Origin: Gammaproteobacteria bacterium UBA5338
GTDB taxonomy: Bacteria; Pseudomonadota; Gammaproteobacteria; Pseudomonadales; UBA5862
Assembly: GCA_002408105.1 (NCBI GenBank)
Contig: DHQM01000196.1
Coordinates: 1,429 to 8,713 of the forward strand
Direction of reading: 5' to 3'
Length of the DNA: 7,285 bases
Positions 1 through 6,151 of the stretch are shown here, piece by piece. A program made the translations under genes and the position numbers. Below the pieces are notes generated by a model. It saw only the letters and a program-made list of their open reading frames with translations. It searched no databases and had not been told where the DNA came from. Each line of letters opens with the position of its first letter. Position 1 is the first letter of the stretch.

Positions 1-1034
1 GGCAGTTCCGGGGTGCGGCGGGTCGGCTCAGGCCCCAGCAGCACCGCCAACCAGCGGGTCTGCGGGTTGTAGGCGAGCACGATCTTGAGGGTCATGGTGA
101 GCGGTACCGAAAGCACCATCCCCACGGGCCCGAGGATCCATCCCCATACGATCAAAGAAACGAACACAACAAGGGCCGAAAGGCCCATCCCACGCCCCAT
201 GACGCGGGGCTCGATGAAATTGCCGATGACCACATTGACCACCGCGTACAGGGCCGCCGCTGCCAGCGCGACCGGAAACCCAAACTGCAACAGCGCCAAG
301 CTGACCGCTGGGACTGCAGCGAGAAACGAACCGATGTTCGGCACATAGTTGAGCAAGAACGCCAGCACTCCCCAAACCAGGTAATAGTCGACGCCCAACC
401 ACATCAGCCCCAACGCGACAGAGGCACCGGTTGCCAAACTCGTGAGGGTTTTGATCGCCATGTAGTGCCGAATGCCATTGGCGATCACCTCGAAGTGGTG
501 GGTGCGCCCTTCTCCAAGCGCATGCTCCAGCTTGGCGCCAAACCCGCTGACTTCGAGCAGGATGAAAATTACAGTCAACAGAATCAAAAATCCGTTCGCT
601 AGCACCGTACCCAGCGCATTCAATAAAGAGGTGGCTGCGCCCATGAGCCGTGCGGGGTCAAAGTACCGGGTCAGCTGTTGAACCTGAACATCGATGCCGA
701 ATCTCGCCAGCCAGCTGGTTACCACAGCAATTTCGTCGTTGAGCTGGCGGCCATACTGCGGCACGTCCCGCACCAGCTGGTCCAAAGAGGTACCGAACAC
801 GGTCAATACCAACAAGACAAAACCAAGAACAAGTAGGCACAGCATCACAATGGCCACAGCGACCGGCACCCGCTTGTCCCGCAGCCACACGAGGGGACCG
901 CTGAAGATGACCGCGATGAACACCGACAGCATCAGCGGGACCAGGGCCTCCGAGGCACTCTTCAGTCCTGCGACAATCACCACGATCGACGCCAACACCA
1001 CCAGGATGCGGGTCGGTGTGTCCAAGGCATTCAC
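1..1034 (-). CDS. AI-2E family (PerM/TqsA-like) membrane permease, 3' end cut by window edge
   Basis: A minus-strand reading frame opens at GTG (1034-1032) and stays open to the left edge, giving 344 visible residues. Family members are usually about 340-370 residues, so only a few are missing. The protein is strongly hydrophobic: two helices near residues 8-50, one at about 57-81, a soluble stretch at about 85-140, then several helices from about 140 to the end. The family signature is clear in LLNYVPNIGSFLA (228-240) and NFIEPRVMGRGMGLS (272-286), followed by the conserved hydrophobic WILGPVGMVLSVPL region (299-312). Family members are inner-membrane exporters or transporters; some are linked to autoinducer-2 or to Na+/H+ exchange, and the substrate here cannot be told. 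It lies 27 nt after tetR, in the same frame, behind an AAAGGGGG stretch (1047-1054) that is rather far from the GTG. An in-frame TGA, which is the tetR stop, bounds the frame upstream. It is likely cotranscribed with tetR and perhaps controlled by it. Confidence 0.9.
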   Translation of the reverse strand, partial: MNALDTPTRILVVLASIVVIVAGLKSASEALVPLMLSVFIAVIFSGPLVWLRDKRVPVAVAIVMLCLLVLGFVLLVLTVFGTSLDQLVRDVPQYGRQLNDEIAVVTSWLARFGIDVQVQQLTRYFDPARLMGAATSLLNALGTVLANGFLILLTVIFILLEVSGFGAKLEHALGEGRTHHFEVIANGIRHYMAIKTLTSLATGASVALGLMWLGVDYYLVWGVLAFLLNYVPNIGSFLAAVPAVSLALLQFGFPVALAAAALYAVVNVVIGNFIEPRVMGRGMGLSALVVFVSLIVWGWILGPVGMVLSVPLTMTLKIVLAYNPQTRWLAVLLGPEPTRRTPEL

Positions 1035-1061
1035 AGTCCGGCCACGCCCCCTTTGCCAAGG

Positions 1062-1685
1062 TCATTCATGCGGTTCAGCCCCGCCCAGCATCCGGGATAG
1101 AATTGCATCGGACAGCAAACGCACCATGCGTTGCACAGCTTCACCTTCGCCACGCCGAGCCTGCAGGGTACAACCCAACATGGTTGCCAAAACAATCCGC
1201 GCATACAAGGCGGGCTCGTACTCAAACCGGTACTCCCCGCAGGCGCGTCCCCGCTCGAAATTCGCCTCCAGCAGACCCAGCACCTCGGCCTCCAACGACT
1301 GGCCAAAGCCTTGCGCGATGGGCCACTCCGGGTCCCCGATCTGGAACACGTAACCGGACACAATTTGGGCGTTCTCCGGGCTCCCGACCAGCTGCACCAA
1401 ACCCGAGAAGTAACGGGCCAGTGCAGCAGAGGGACTCTGGGATGCGTCACTGAGTGGAGCCAACAAATGGGTGCGAAATCGGTCGCGCAACTCATTCAGG
1501 CACCGGCGATACAGGTCACCCTTGTCGTCGAAATGCCAGTACAACGCACCCGTGGTGGTTTGCGCGGCCGCAGCGATCTGGCTGATCGAGACCCCTTCAT
1601 ACCCATGGCGCCCGAACAACTCGAAGGCCACGCGAAGAATTTCCTGCAGCGTTGGGTGCGTAGATTGGTTCTCGGGTCGCGGCAT
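1062..1685 (-). CDS. TetR/AcrR-family transcriptional regulator
   Basis: This 207-residue protein has the normal TetR length. The N-terminal DNA-binding domain spans about residues 13-60: helix ILRVAFELFGRHGYEG (16-31), then the helix-turn-helix SISQIAAAAQTTTGALYWHF (33-52), then the DKGDLYRR segment. This is the standard TetR signature in which the TGALYWHF region contacts DNA. The C-terminal half (about 70-200) is the family's variable ligand-binding and dimerisation domain, so the inducer cannot be predicted. The ATG at 1685-1683 puts the HTH at the usual distance from the N terminus; the ribosome binding site is weak (CAGGG about 10 nt upstream). The gene ends 27 nt before the AI-2E family permease, so the simplest model is a repressor of its own two-gene unit. 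A palindrome upstream (1734-1750) is a candidate operator. Confidence 0.93.
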   Translation of the reverse strand: MPRPENQSTHPTLQEILRVAFELFGRHGYEGVSISQIAAAAQTTTGALYWHFDDKGDLYRRCLNELRDRFRTHLLAPLSDASQSPSAALARYFSGLVQLVGSPENAQIVSGYVFQIGDPEWPIAQGFGQSLEAEVLGLLEANFERGRACGEYRFEYEPALYARIVLATMLGCTLQARRGEGEAVQRMVRLLSDAILSRMLGGAEPHE

Positions 1686-1733
1686 GCACAGCGCCCTGGC
1701 TGAGGTGAAAACGGGAAATGCCGTGGTGAGCGG

Positions 1734-1750
1734 CAGTATACCGAATATTG
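1734..1750 (-). promoter_or_regulatory. Candidate tetR promoter -10 with overlapping imperfect palindrome (possible operator)
   Basis: In the 82-nt gap upstream of tetR, the minus strand reads TATACT (1740-1735), a good -10 box. It lies inside the imperfect 17-bp palindrome CAATATTCGGTATACTG, which pairs 6 of 8 positions around a central base. No convincing -35 box is seen: the DNA at the expected place is GC-rich and contains the perfect palindrome GCGGCGCCGC (1754-1763), which sits just past the usp stop. An AT-rich dyad over a -10 box is where a TetR-family repressor would bind, but this is inferred from position and symmetry only. Confidence 0.4.
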
Positions 1751-1767
1751 CGCGCGGCGCCGCCCGC

Positions 1768-2601
1768 TCAGTTCACCACCAGGAGGTCCACCTTCAGGCC
1801 CTTGAGCAAGGCTTCGGCAGTGTTGCCAAGCACCGTCGCCGCCAAACCGCGCCTGGCAACTGTGCCAAGGACCGCCACGGGTGCATTCAGGGCATCGACC
1901 GCCTCGCTCAGCACGCCAAGCGCATCCCCTGAGCCCAGACGCACTTGAGCCGGCTCAAGGCTAAACCGCTGCGCCGCCTCGGAAACCAGCGCCTCCCGGG
2001 CTCCGGTGCCGAGCACGCGACCTGTAGCGGCCACCAGCACCGGCTGCATGCCCAAAGCCTCAGCCAACCGCTTGCCATGCTCGACGACCGCTGTGTTCAG
2101 TCGAGCGTGAGCCGGATCATCCGCGCCAAGGTCGACCGCCAACAGCAGGGTGTGTCCAGCCCATTCGCGACCCTCCCTCACCACCAGCACGGGGCACGGA
2201 CTGCGCCGCAGCAGGGTGCGCTCGCGGGCCGTCAGCCTCGCATTGGCTGCGTCTTCTTTCGGCAAACCACACAGGAGCAAGTCAGCGCCGCGCCGGGCGG
2301 CAGCGTGCACTGCGCTTTGCGGCCAGTCATCGTTCCAGTACACCTCAAGCTCAATGGCAACTCCAGCTTCTCGAGCTTGGGCCATCCACCCACTCAGGCG
2401 CGCACGTGCAACGCCGAGAAGTTGCCGCTTGGCGTCCTGTGCAGACGCATACGCAGCCAACTCCTCTGACGATGCATGGGCGCAGGAGAACCAATACAAG
2501 GTCCCCTGGTCGGCCTGTGCCAACTCGACGCCACACCGAATCAGCGCCTCCGCCGGTGCTTCAGGATCCAATGCCACCAAAATGCGTTTGTAAGACGCCA
2601 C
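1768..2601 (-). CDS. uspE: UspE-type tandem universal stress protein
   Basis: This 277-residue protein has two Usp domains in tandem, as in E. coli UspE (about 316 residues). Domain 1 covers about residues 1-143, from KRILVALDPEAPAEAL (5-20) to CPVLVVRE (136-143). Domain 2 runs from about 148 (GHTLLLAVDLGADDPAHARL) to the end. Domain 2 carries the UspE-like C-terminal block LGTVARRGLAATVLGNTAEALL (245-266), a variant of the G-x2-G-x9-G(S/T) nucleotide loop ending in GNTAE as in UspE. Domain 1 has no such loop, so it probably does not bind ATP. Usp proteins are cytoplasmic stress or starvation factors with no defined enzymatic product. The start is GTG at 2601-2599, with GGGGG ending 5 nt upstream and the first beta strand directly after it. 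The globin stop is 17 nt upstream on the same strand, so the two are probably cotranscribed. The gene is intact. The assignment to UspE is by remembered sequence resemblance. Confidence 0.9.
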   Translation of the reverse strand: MASYKRILVALDPEAPAEALIRCGVELAQADQGTLYWFSCAHASSEELAAYASAQDAKRQLLGVARARLSGWMAQAREAGVAIELEVYWNDDWPQSAVHAAARRGADLLLCGLPKEDAANARLTARERTLLRRSPCPVLVVREGREWAGHTLLLAVDLGADDPAHARLNTAVVEHGKRLAEALGMQPVLVAATGRVLGTGAREALVSEAAQRFSLEPAQVRLGSGDALGVLSEAVDALNAPVAVLGTVARRGLAATVLGNTAEALLKGLKVDLLVVN

Positions 2602-2618
2602 CTTTGCCCCCGCGTCGA

Positions 2619-3080
2619 CTAAGACTCAGCGCCACCCATTTTGGTGACGCCGCACCCATTATTCTTGTATGCCCCCTTCATCAGGGCAATCCCAGGCGCC
2701 AAAGCTTCGCGCCATGCCCGCTCGGTGAGTTGATCAAAGTCAGGATCGAAATCTTTAAGGGTTGCGATCAGGCTGTCCAACCACAAATCATAAAGCCGTG
2801 GAGGGATGTTTGCATGGGCTTGGTCGTGCTGTGCGGCAACGCCCTGGAGATTGCGCCGGGCGGTTTCGTCGGTGGTGAAATCCCGCAGGTCGTGCAGGGA
2901 GTCGTGGAGCATGGTCTTCTGCATGCTCATGTTGGTCGCGGCAAAACGTTCGGCAATCTCGTGTGATTGTGCAAAGAAATTGTCGTAGAACCGGCTCACG
3001 AATGCGTCGTTGTAGGAGTCGCCGACCCAAACGTCGAAGTGAGCACGAAAACGAGCCAGCAGTTCATTCGGTGAAGGCAT
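2619..3080 (-). CDS. Single-domain bacterial globin (hemoglobin-like)
   Basis: The 153-residue protein is the size of a lone globin domain and has no flavohemoglobin FAD/NAD reductase part. Aligned from memory with Vitreoscilla hemoglobin and flavohemoglobins, the B helix is VSRFYDNFFAQ (28-38), the CD1 phenylalanine is Phe46 in AERF, Gln54 is a likely distal E7 residue, and the proximal heme ligand is His85 in VAAQHDQAH (81-89). Residues 94-112 match the G helix (PPRLYDLWLDSLI) and 117-137 the H helix with Trp123. Such globins bind O2 or NO and serve in O2 supply, NO detoxification or sensing. The last 14 residues (140-153) are a polar, glycine-rich tail with Cys143 that lies beyond the fold. 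The ATG at 3080-3078 is chosen because GGGAGGGG (3094-3087) lies 6 nt upstream; the frame stays open to an earlier ATG at 3185, but those 35 extra residues resemble nothing. It is the first gene of the globin-usp unit. Confidence 0.88.
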   Translation of the reverse strand: MPSPNELLARFRAHFDVWVGDSYNDAFVSRFYDNFFAQSHEIAERFAATNMSMQKTMLHDSLHDLRDFTTDETARRNLQGVAAQHDQAHANIPPRLYDLWLDSLIATLKDFDPDFDQLTERAWREALAPGIALMKGAYKNNGCGVTKMGGAES

Positions 3081-3349
3081 GCGTGGCCCCTCCCTGTCGT
3101 AGTATGAGATTCGTCCCACAGGCTGGTTCCCACGGCCACAGACCGACGCGTTTGGGGTCCACCCAATTCCCTGAAAGGAGCCCAACCCATCGAACTTATT
3201 TCGTCATCAATCGGTCACATACAGCGACGGCGACCGGCCATGTAGGGTGCGATACGCAGTTTCCGGGATCCACGGCACTGGGGTTGTTGTCACGCAGTGC
3301 TGCAAGTTGTACGCCAATCGACGACTTTACGCTACGCGAGCATGTGTTT
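3081..3349. promoter_or_regulatory. Divergent intergenic region between globin-usp and the lipid/RNase operon
   Basis: These 269 nt must hold the promoters of both divergent units. I could not pick a convincing sigma-70 pair on either strand: CATACT (minus strand, near 3110) is a possible globin -10 with no clear -35, and plus-strand TTGTAC (3307-3312) followed by TACGCT is weak. I found no FNR/Anr-type TTGAT-N4-ATCAA site by eye. An inverted repeat, GCACTG (3275-3280) and CAGTGC (3295-3300), extends to 8 bp with one G-T pair (3273-3280/3295-3302) around a 14-nt loop, about 50 nt before the phosphatidyltransferase start. It could be an operator or a leader hairpin. Both strands happen to be open in some frames across this region, but those translations show no recognisable protein. 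Confidence 0.5.
3087..3094 (-). promoter_or_regulatory. Ribosome binding site fixing the globin start
   Basis: The minus strand reads GGGAGGGG here, 6 nt before the ATG at 3080-3078. It is the strongest Shine-Dalgarno-like sequence near this gene and decides between the 153-residue globin and a 188-residue in-frame alternative starting at 3185. Confidence 0.65.
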
Positions 3350-3976
3350 ATGGCCAACCTGATCACTTTGAGTCGCTTGTTGCTGTTATTGGCATTGGTG
3401 TTGCTGCTGCACAGCCCACCGACCTGGTGGCAGTTGTTTAATTTGCCTCTGCTCATCCTGATATTTGTGAGCGATGGGTTGGACGGCTACGTCGCACGCA
3501 AGAAGAACCAGTCGACGTTGTTCGGCGCGCTTTTTGATATAGCAGCCGACCGCATCGTTGAAAACGTGCTTTGGGTGGTCCTCGCGGTCCTTGGATACGC
3601 GCCAGTTTGGGTTCCCATTCTGTTCATTGTGCGTGGCGCCATCGTGGATGCCATTCGAAGTCACGACGCATCAGAGGGCATCGCGCCCTTTGCCGGCACC
3701 CGGTCATTGATGATGCAAACCTTGGTATCGGGCCGTTCCATGCGGATCGGGTATGCGGTGCTCAAGGCGACCACCTTCGGGTACCTGGTTCTGTTCATGC
3801 CGCTGCAGTGGCTCAATTTCCCGGGGTGGACAACCCATGGCCCCCTCATCCACACCCTCGCCAATTGGTTAATTGGGTCCACTGTGGCACTCAACCTGGT
3901 GCGCGGGCTTCCGGTGGTGGTCGATTTTCTTCTGCGTGGGCGAAATGGCGCGGCCCCAGGGGCCACAAACCCATGA
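3350..3976 (+). CDS. CDP-alcohol phosphatidyltransferase family membrane protein (PgsA-like)
   Basis: This 208-residue integral membrane protein carries the complete family signature D-x2-D-G-x2-A-R-x8-G-x3-D-x3-D: Asp42, Asp45, Gly46, Ala49, Arg50, Gly59, Asp63 and Asp67. These aspartates bind the divalent metal and CDP and provide the catalytic base. Enzymes of the family transfer a phosphatidyl group from CDP-diacylglycerol to an alcohol, giving a phospholipid and CMP. The N terminus MANLITLSRLLLL resembles PgsA, with hydrophobic helices at about 4-21, 30-41, 70-95, 134-155 and 168-194. The acceptor (glycerol-3-phosphate, inositol phosphate, serine or other) cannot be fixed from sequence; the PgsA-like GKxKT region is not clearly kept and reads SGRSMR near 127-132. 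The ATG at 3350 begins right at the conserved N terminus; GTG at 3344 is an in-frame alternative. The ribosome binding site is weak. The stop overlaps the next ATG, so the two are translationally coupled. Confidence 0.9.
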   Translation: MANLITLSRLLLLLALVLLLHSPPTWWQLFNLPLLILIFVSDGLDGYVARKKNQSTLFGALFDIAADRIVENVLWVVLAVLGYAPVWVPILFIVRGAIVDAIRSHDASEGIAPFAGTRSLMMQTLVSGRSMRIGYAVLKATTFGYLVLFMPLQWLNFPGWTTHGPLIHTLANWLIGSTVALNLVRGLPVVVDFLLRGRNGAAPGATNP

Positions 3977-4665
3977 GGCCTGCGCCACTGGTGCTTTTCG
4001 ATGTAGACGGGACACTCTTCCATGGGCCGAGTGCCGAACTCGTATTTGCCCAGCAACTGGCCAAGAGCGGGAAAATCGGTCTCCGACAGGCGCTCGCCTG
4101 GGTGGGTTTCAATCTACGCTACGGGCCAGTGTTTGGGGCTGATGTCCTGAAAAAGAACAAGGCATACCTTTGGCACTGCACCGAAGCGTCTCTGGCGGAA
4201 GACGCTGCCCGCCTGGTCGATCGATTGCTTGCGCAGCACGCGAACCCGTTGGCCGTCGCGCAACTGAACACCCATGTCCAGCGCGGCGACCAGGTGGTTC
4301 TTCTAACCGGCACCCACAGCCTGATCGCCGAGGCCCTCTGCCAACGACTCAGCTGTGCCGGCTACTACGCCAGTGTTTCTCCCCACAACGCCCGGGGATA
4401 TCGCCTGTCGCCACCAACCAGCCACCCCTACGCGGCGCGCAAGCTTGTGCTTGCGCGGCGACTTTGGACATTGGGGGGCTTCCTCCCGGAAAATACCTGG
4501 GCATATGCCGACTCCATACATGACTTGTTCCTGTTGGAGCAGGTCGGGCACCCAGTCGCAGTCAACCCAGACGTTCGGCTGAAACGGATTGCACGGCGCC
4601 GAGGCTGGCCGATTCTGAGCAACGAAAACAGGCCTGCCACTCACCCGGCAAACCCTTCTGTCTAG
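3973..4665 (+). CDS. HAD-superfamily subfamily IB phosphatase (PgpC/SerB-like)
   Basis: This 230-residue soluble protein has all four HAD motifs: motif I DVDGT (10-14, with nucleophile Asp10 and acid Asp12), motif II Thr112 in LLTGT, motif III Lys157 in YAARKLVL, and motif IV YADSIHD (178-184, Asp180 and Asp184). The cap lies between motifs I and II (about 20-100), as in subfamily I. The end, AVNPDVRLKRIARRRGW (196-212), is typical of HAD-IB proteins related to SerB and to phosphatidylglycerophosphatase PgpC. The enzyme should hydrolyse a phosphomonoester by an aspartyl-phosphate intermediate. Its ATG overlaps the phosphatidyltransferase stop (ATGA, 3973-3976), so it probably removes a phosphate from that enzyme's product, as PgpC does for phosphatidylglycerol phosphate. 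That link is inference. No transmembrane helix or signal peptide is seen, so it acts in the cytoplasm or at the membrane surface. Confidence 0.88.
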   Translation: MRPAPLVLFDVDGTLFHGPSAELVFAQQLAKSGKIGLRQALAWVGFNLRYGPVFGADVLKKNKAYLWHCTEASLAEDAARLVDRLLAQHANPLAVAQLNTHVQRGDQVVLLTGTHSLIAEALCQRLSCAGYYASVSPHNARGYRLSPPTSHPYAARKLVLARRLWTLGGFLPENTWAYADSIHDLFLLEQVGHPVAVNPDVRLKRIARRRGWPILSNENRPATHPANPSV

Positions 4666-4676
4666 AGAGCTCTAAA

Positions 4677-6086
4677 GTGCACACGACTTTGCAATTTTTC
4701 GGCGGTGCCCGAGAGGTAACCGGATCTTGCTACCTGCTGGAACACGCTGGGCAGCGCGTGTTGCTCGATTGTGGGATGCGACAAGGAGAATCCAGCGCGG
4801 AGAAATCCAATCGCAACCCTTTCCCTTTCGATGCTGCATCGATCGATGCTGTGGTGCTTTCTCATGCTCACCTCGACCACTCCGGGCGCTTGCCACACTT
4901 GGTCAAAGCAGGATTCACCGGACGCATCCACCTGACCCCAGCTTCGTTGGCCCTGCTGGAGTTGATGCTGCTCGATGCAGCCTTTTTGGAGGGCCGCGAG
5001 GTCGAATGGGAAAATAGGCGCAGGCAAAGGGCGAATGCACCTCTACTTGAACCTGCTTTCACCCAAGAAGATGTGGCGCGGACGCTTGAGCACTGCCGTG
5101 CTTTGCGCTACGAAACTGCGGTGGAGGTCGTCTCCGGTGTTTCAATCCGCCTGCTCGACGCAGGCCACATATTGGGTTCAGCCATCGTTAACGTAGACAT
5201 CGATGCAACCCCGAAAGCCAAACGTCTGGTGTTCTCTGGCGATCTGGGCAACAGCCATGGCGCCCTTCTGCGTGACCCGACCCCGGTACATCACGCGGAC
5301 GTCGTTTTGCTTGAGTCCACCTACGGAGACCGCTGTCACCGCAACACCCAAGAGACGTTGGAGGAATTTGCGGAGATTCTTAGTGCTGCCAATGAAGAAG
5401 GCGGCAATGTGCTGATTCCAGCGTTCGCGGTGGGACGGACTCAGGAACTGATCTACCGGTTGGGGGAGTTCGAACACCGAGGTGCCTTGCCCCAAACCCA
5501 TGTGTTTCTGGACAGCCCCATGGCCATTGGCGCCAGCGAAATTTATGCGCGACACCGACACTTGTTCAACGAGACGGATGCGCAACAGCTGGGCGGAGCC
5601 GATGAACTCAAATGGAGCCAGTGGCTACCCAAGTTGCGGCTCACTTCGTCGACGCAGGAATCAATGGCAATCAACCGCCTCGAAGGGGGCGCGGTGGTCA
5701 TCGCGGGAAGCGGCATGTGCACAGGTGGCCGCATCCGCCACCACCTCAAGCACAACCTGTGGCGCCGCCAGTGCCATGTGGTGATCTCCGGTTTTCAGGC
5801 GCGCGGGACACTGGGCCGCGCACTCGTCGATGGGGCCAAGCGCGTTCGCCTGTTTGGCGAGGACATCGCGGTCAATGCGGCGGTACATACACTGGGTGGA
5901 TTTTCGGCACACGCTGATCAACAGCAGTTGCTCGACTGGCTCAGCCAACTTGAGCAACCCCCAGCCGGTGGGCTTTACCTGGTGCACGGAGAGCTCGAAA
6001 AAATCATGCCGCTGCAAGAACAGGTGTTTGATCAGCTGGGGTGGTTCGCCAAAGTTCCCCGTCTAAACGAACGGGTGCAACTCTAG
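4677..6086 (+). CDS. MBL-fold/beta-CASP RNase-like metallohydrolase with RMMBL domain (CPSF-like)
   Basis: The 469-residue protein has the layout of bacterial CPSF/Ysh1-like beta-CASP nucleases, such as Thermus TTHA0252. The MBL metal motifs are HAHLDHSG (63-70: His63, His65, Asp67, His68), His164 in AGHILGSA, and Asp189 in SGDLG. The beta-CASP domain starts at LLESTYGDR (211-219, motif A Glu213), continues through PAFAVGRTQELIY (248-260) and SGFQARGTLGRAL (371-383), and is followed by FSAHADQ (409-415, motif C His412) and LVHGE (435-439) of the RMMBL segment. All expected metal ligands are present, so it should bind two zinc ions and cut RNA, as endo- or exonuclease; the substrate is unknown. 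It is too short for RNase J. The start is GTG at 4677, beginning the first strand (TLQFFGGAREVTGS), with AGAG-type purines 7 nt upstream; no better ATG exists. It follows the phosphatase by 11 nt, last gene of the operon. Confidence 0.93.
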   Translation: MHTTLQFFGGAREVTGSCYLLEHAGQRVLLDCGMRQGESSAEKSNRNPFPFDAASIDAVVLSHAHLDHSGRLPHLVKAGFTGRIHLTPASLALLELMLLDAAFLEGREVEWENRRRQRANAPLLEPAFTQEDVARTLEHCRALRYETAVEVVSGVSIRLLDAGHILGSAIVNVDIDATPKAKRLVFSGDLGNSHGALLRDPTPVHHADVVLLESTYGDRCHRNTQETLEEFAEILSAANEEGGNVLIPAFAVGRTQELIYRLGEFEHRGALPQTHVFLDSPMAIGASEIYARHRHLFNETDAQQLGGADELKWSQWLPKLRLTSSTQESMAINRLEGGAVVIAGSGMCTGGRIRHHLKHNLWRRQCHVVISGFQARGTLGRALVDGAKRVRLFGEDIAVNAAVHTLGGFSAHADQQQLLDWLSQLEQPPAGGLYLVHGELEKIMPLQEQVFDQLGWFAKVPRLNERVQL

Positions 6087-6105
6087 ACAGCCTGAGTGAG
6101 ACAGA

Positions 6106-6136
6106 CGGCGTGCCGGGGCACCTTCCCTGCACGCCG
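6106..6136. terminator. GC-rich hairpin in the convergent gap; possible terminator without T tract
   Basis: In the 65-nt gap between the convergent nuclease and pilY1-like genes, CGGCGTGC (6106-6113) pairs perfectly with GCACGCCG (6129-6136) around a 15-nt loop. A second, competing pairing is possible between GGGGCA (6115-6120) and TGCCCC (6146-6151). No run of T follows on either strand, so this is not a classic intrinsic terminator. It may stall polymerase or protect the 3' ends from both sides. Confidence 0.4.
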
Positions 6137-6151
6137 CTGCCGGGTTGCCCC

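Noticed and set aside
28..1065. Several medium-length reading frames on both strands over the permease
   Set aside because: They are Arg/Cys/Ser-rich shadow frames; the true frame is the one open to the left edge, which shows clear AI-2E family motifs.
2619..3080. Flavohemoglobin (hmp) or fragment of one
   Set aside because: The frame ends properly after one globin domain and the next gene is usp, not an FAD/NAD reductase domain; there is no sign of a frameshifted remainder.
3081..3185. Longer globin start giving 188 residues
   Set aside because: The extra 35 residues do not fit the globin fold, and a strong ribosome binding site precedes the internal ATG at 3080.
3171..3200. Ribosome-binding-like AAAGGAG at 3174-3180 suggesting a small gene
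   Set aside because: No ATG, GTG or TTG lies at a usable distance downstream, so there is no small reading frame to go with it.
2963..3349. In-frame upstream extension of the phosphatidyltransferase (about 129 extra codons, overlapping the globin gene antisense)
   Set aside because: The extension is basic, low in hydrophobicity and unlike any known domain, overlaps the globin coding strand, and the conserved N terminus begins exactly at the ATG at 3350.
6087..6151. Classic intrinsic terminator in the convergent gap
   Set aside because: The stem is good but no T tract follows on either strand, so only a possible terminator is reported.
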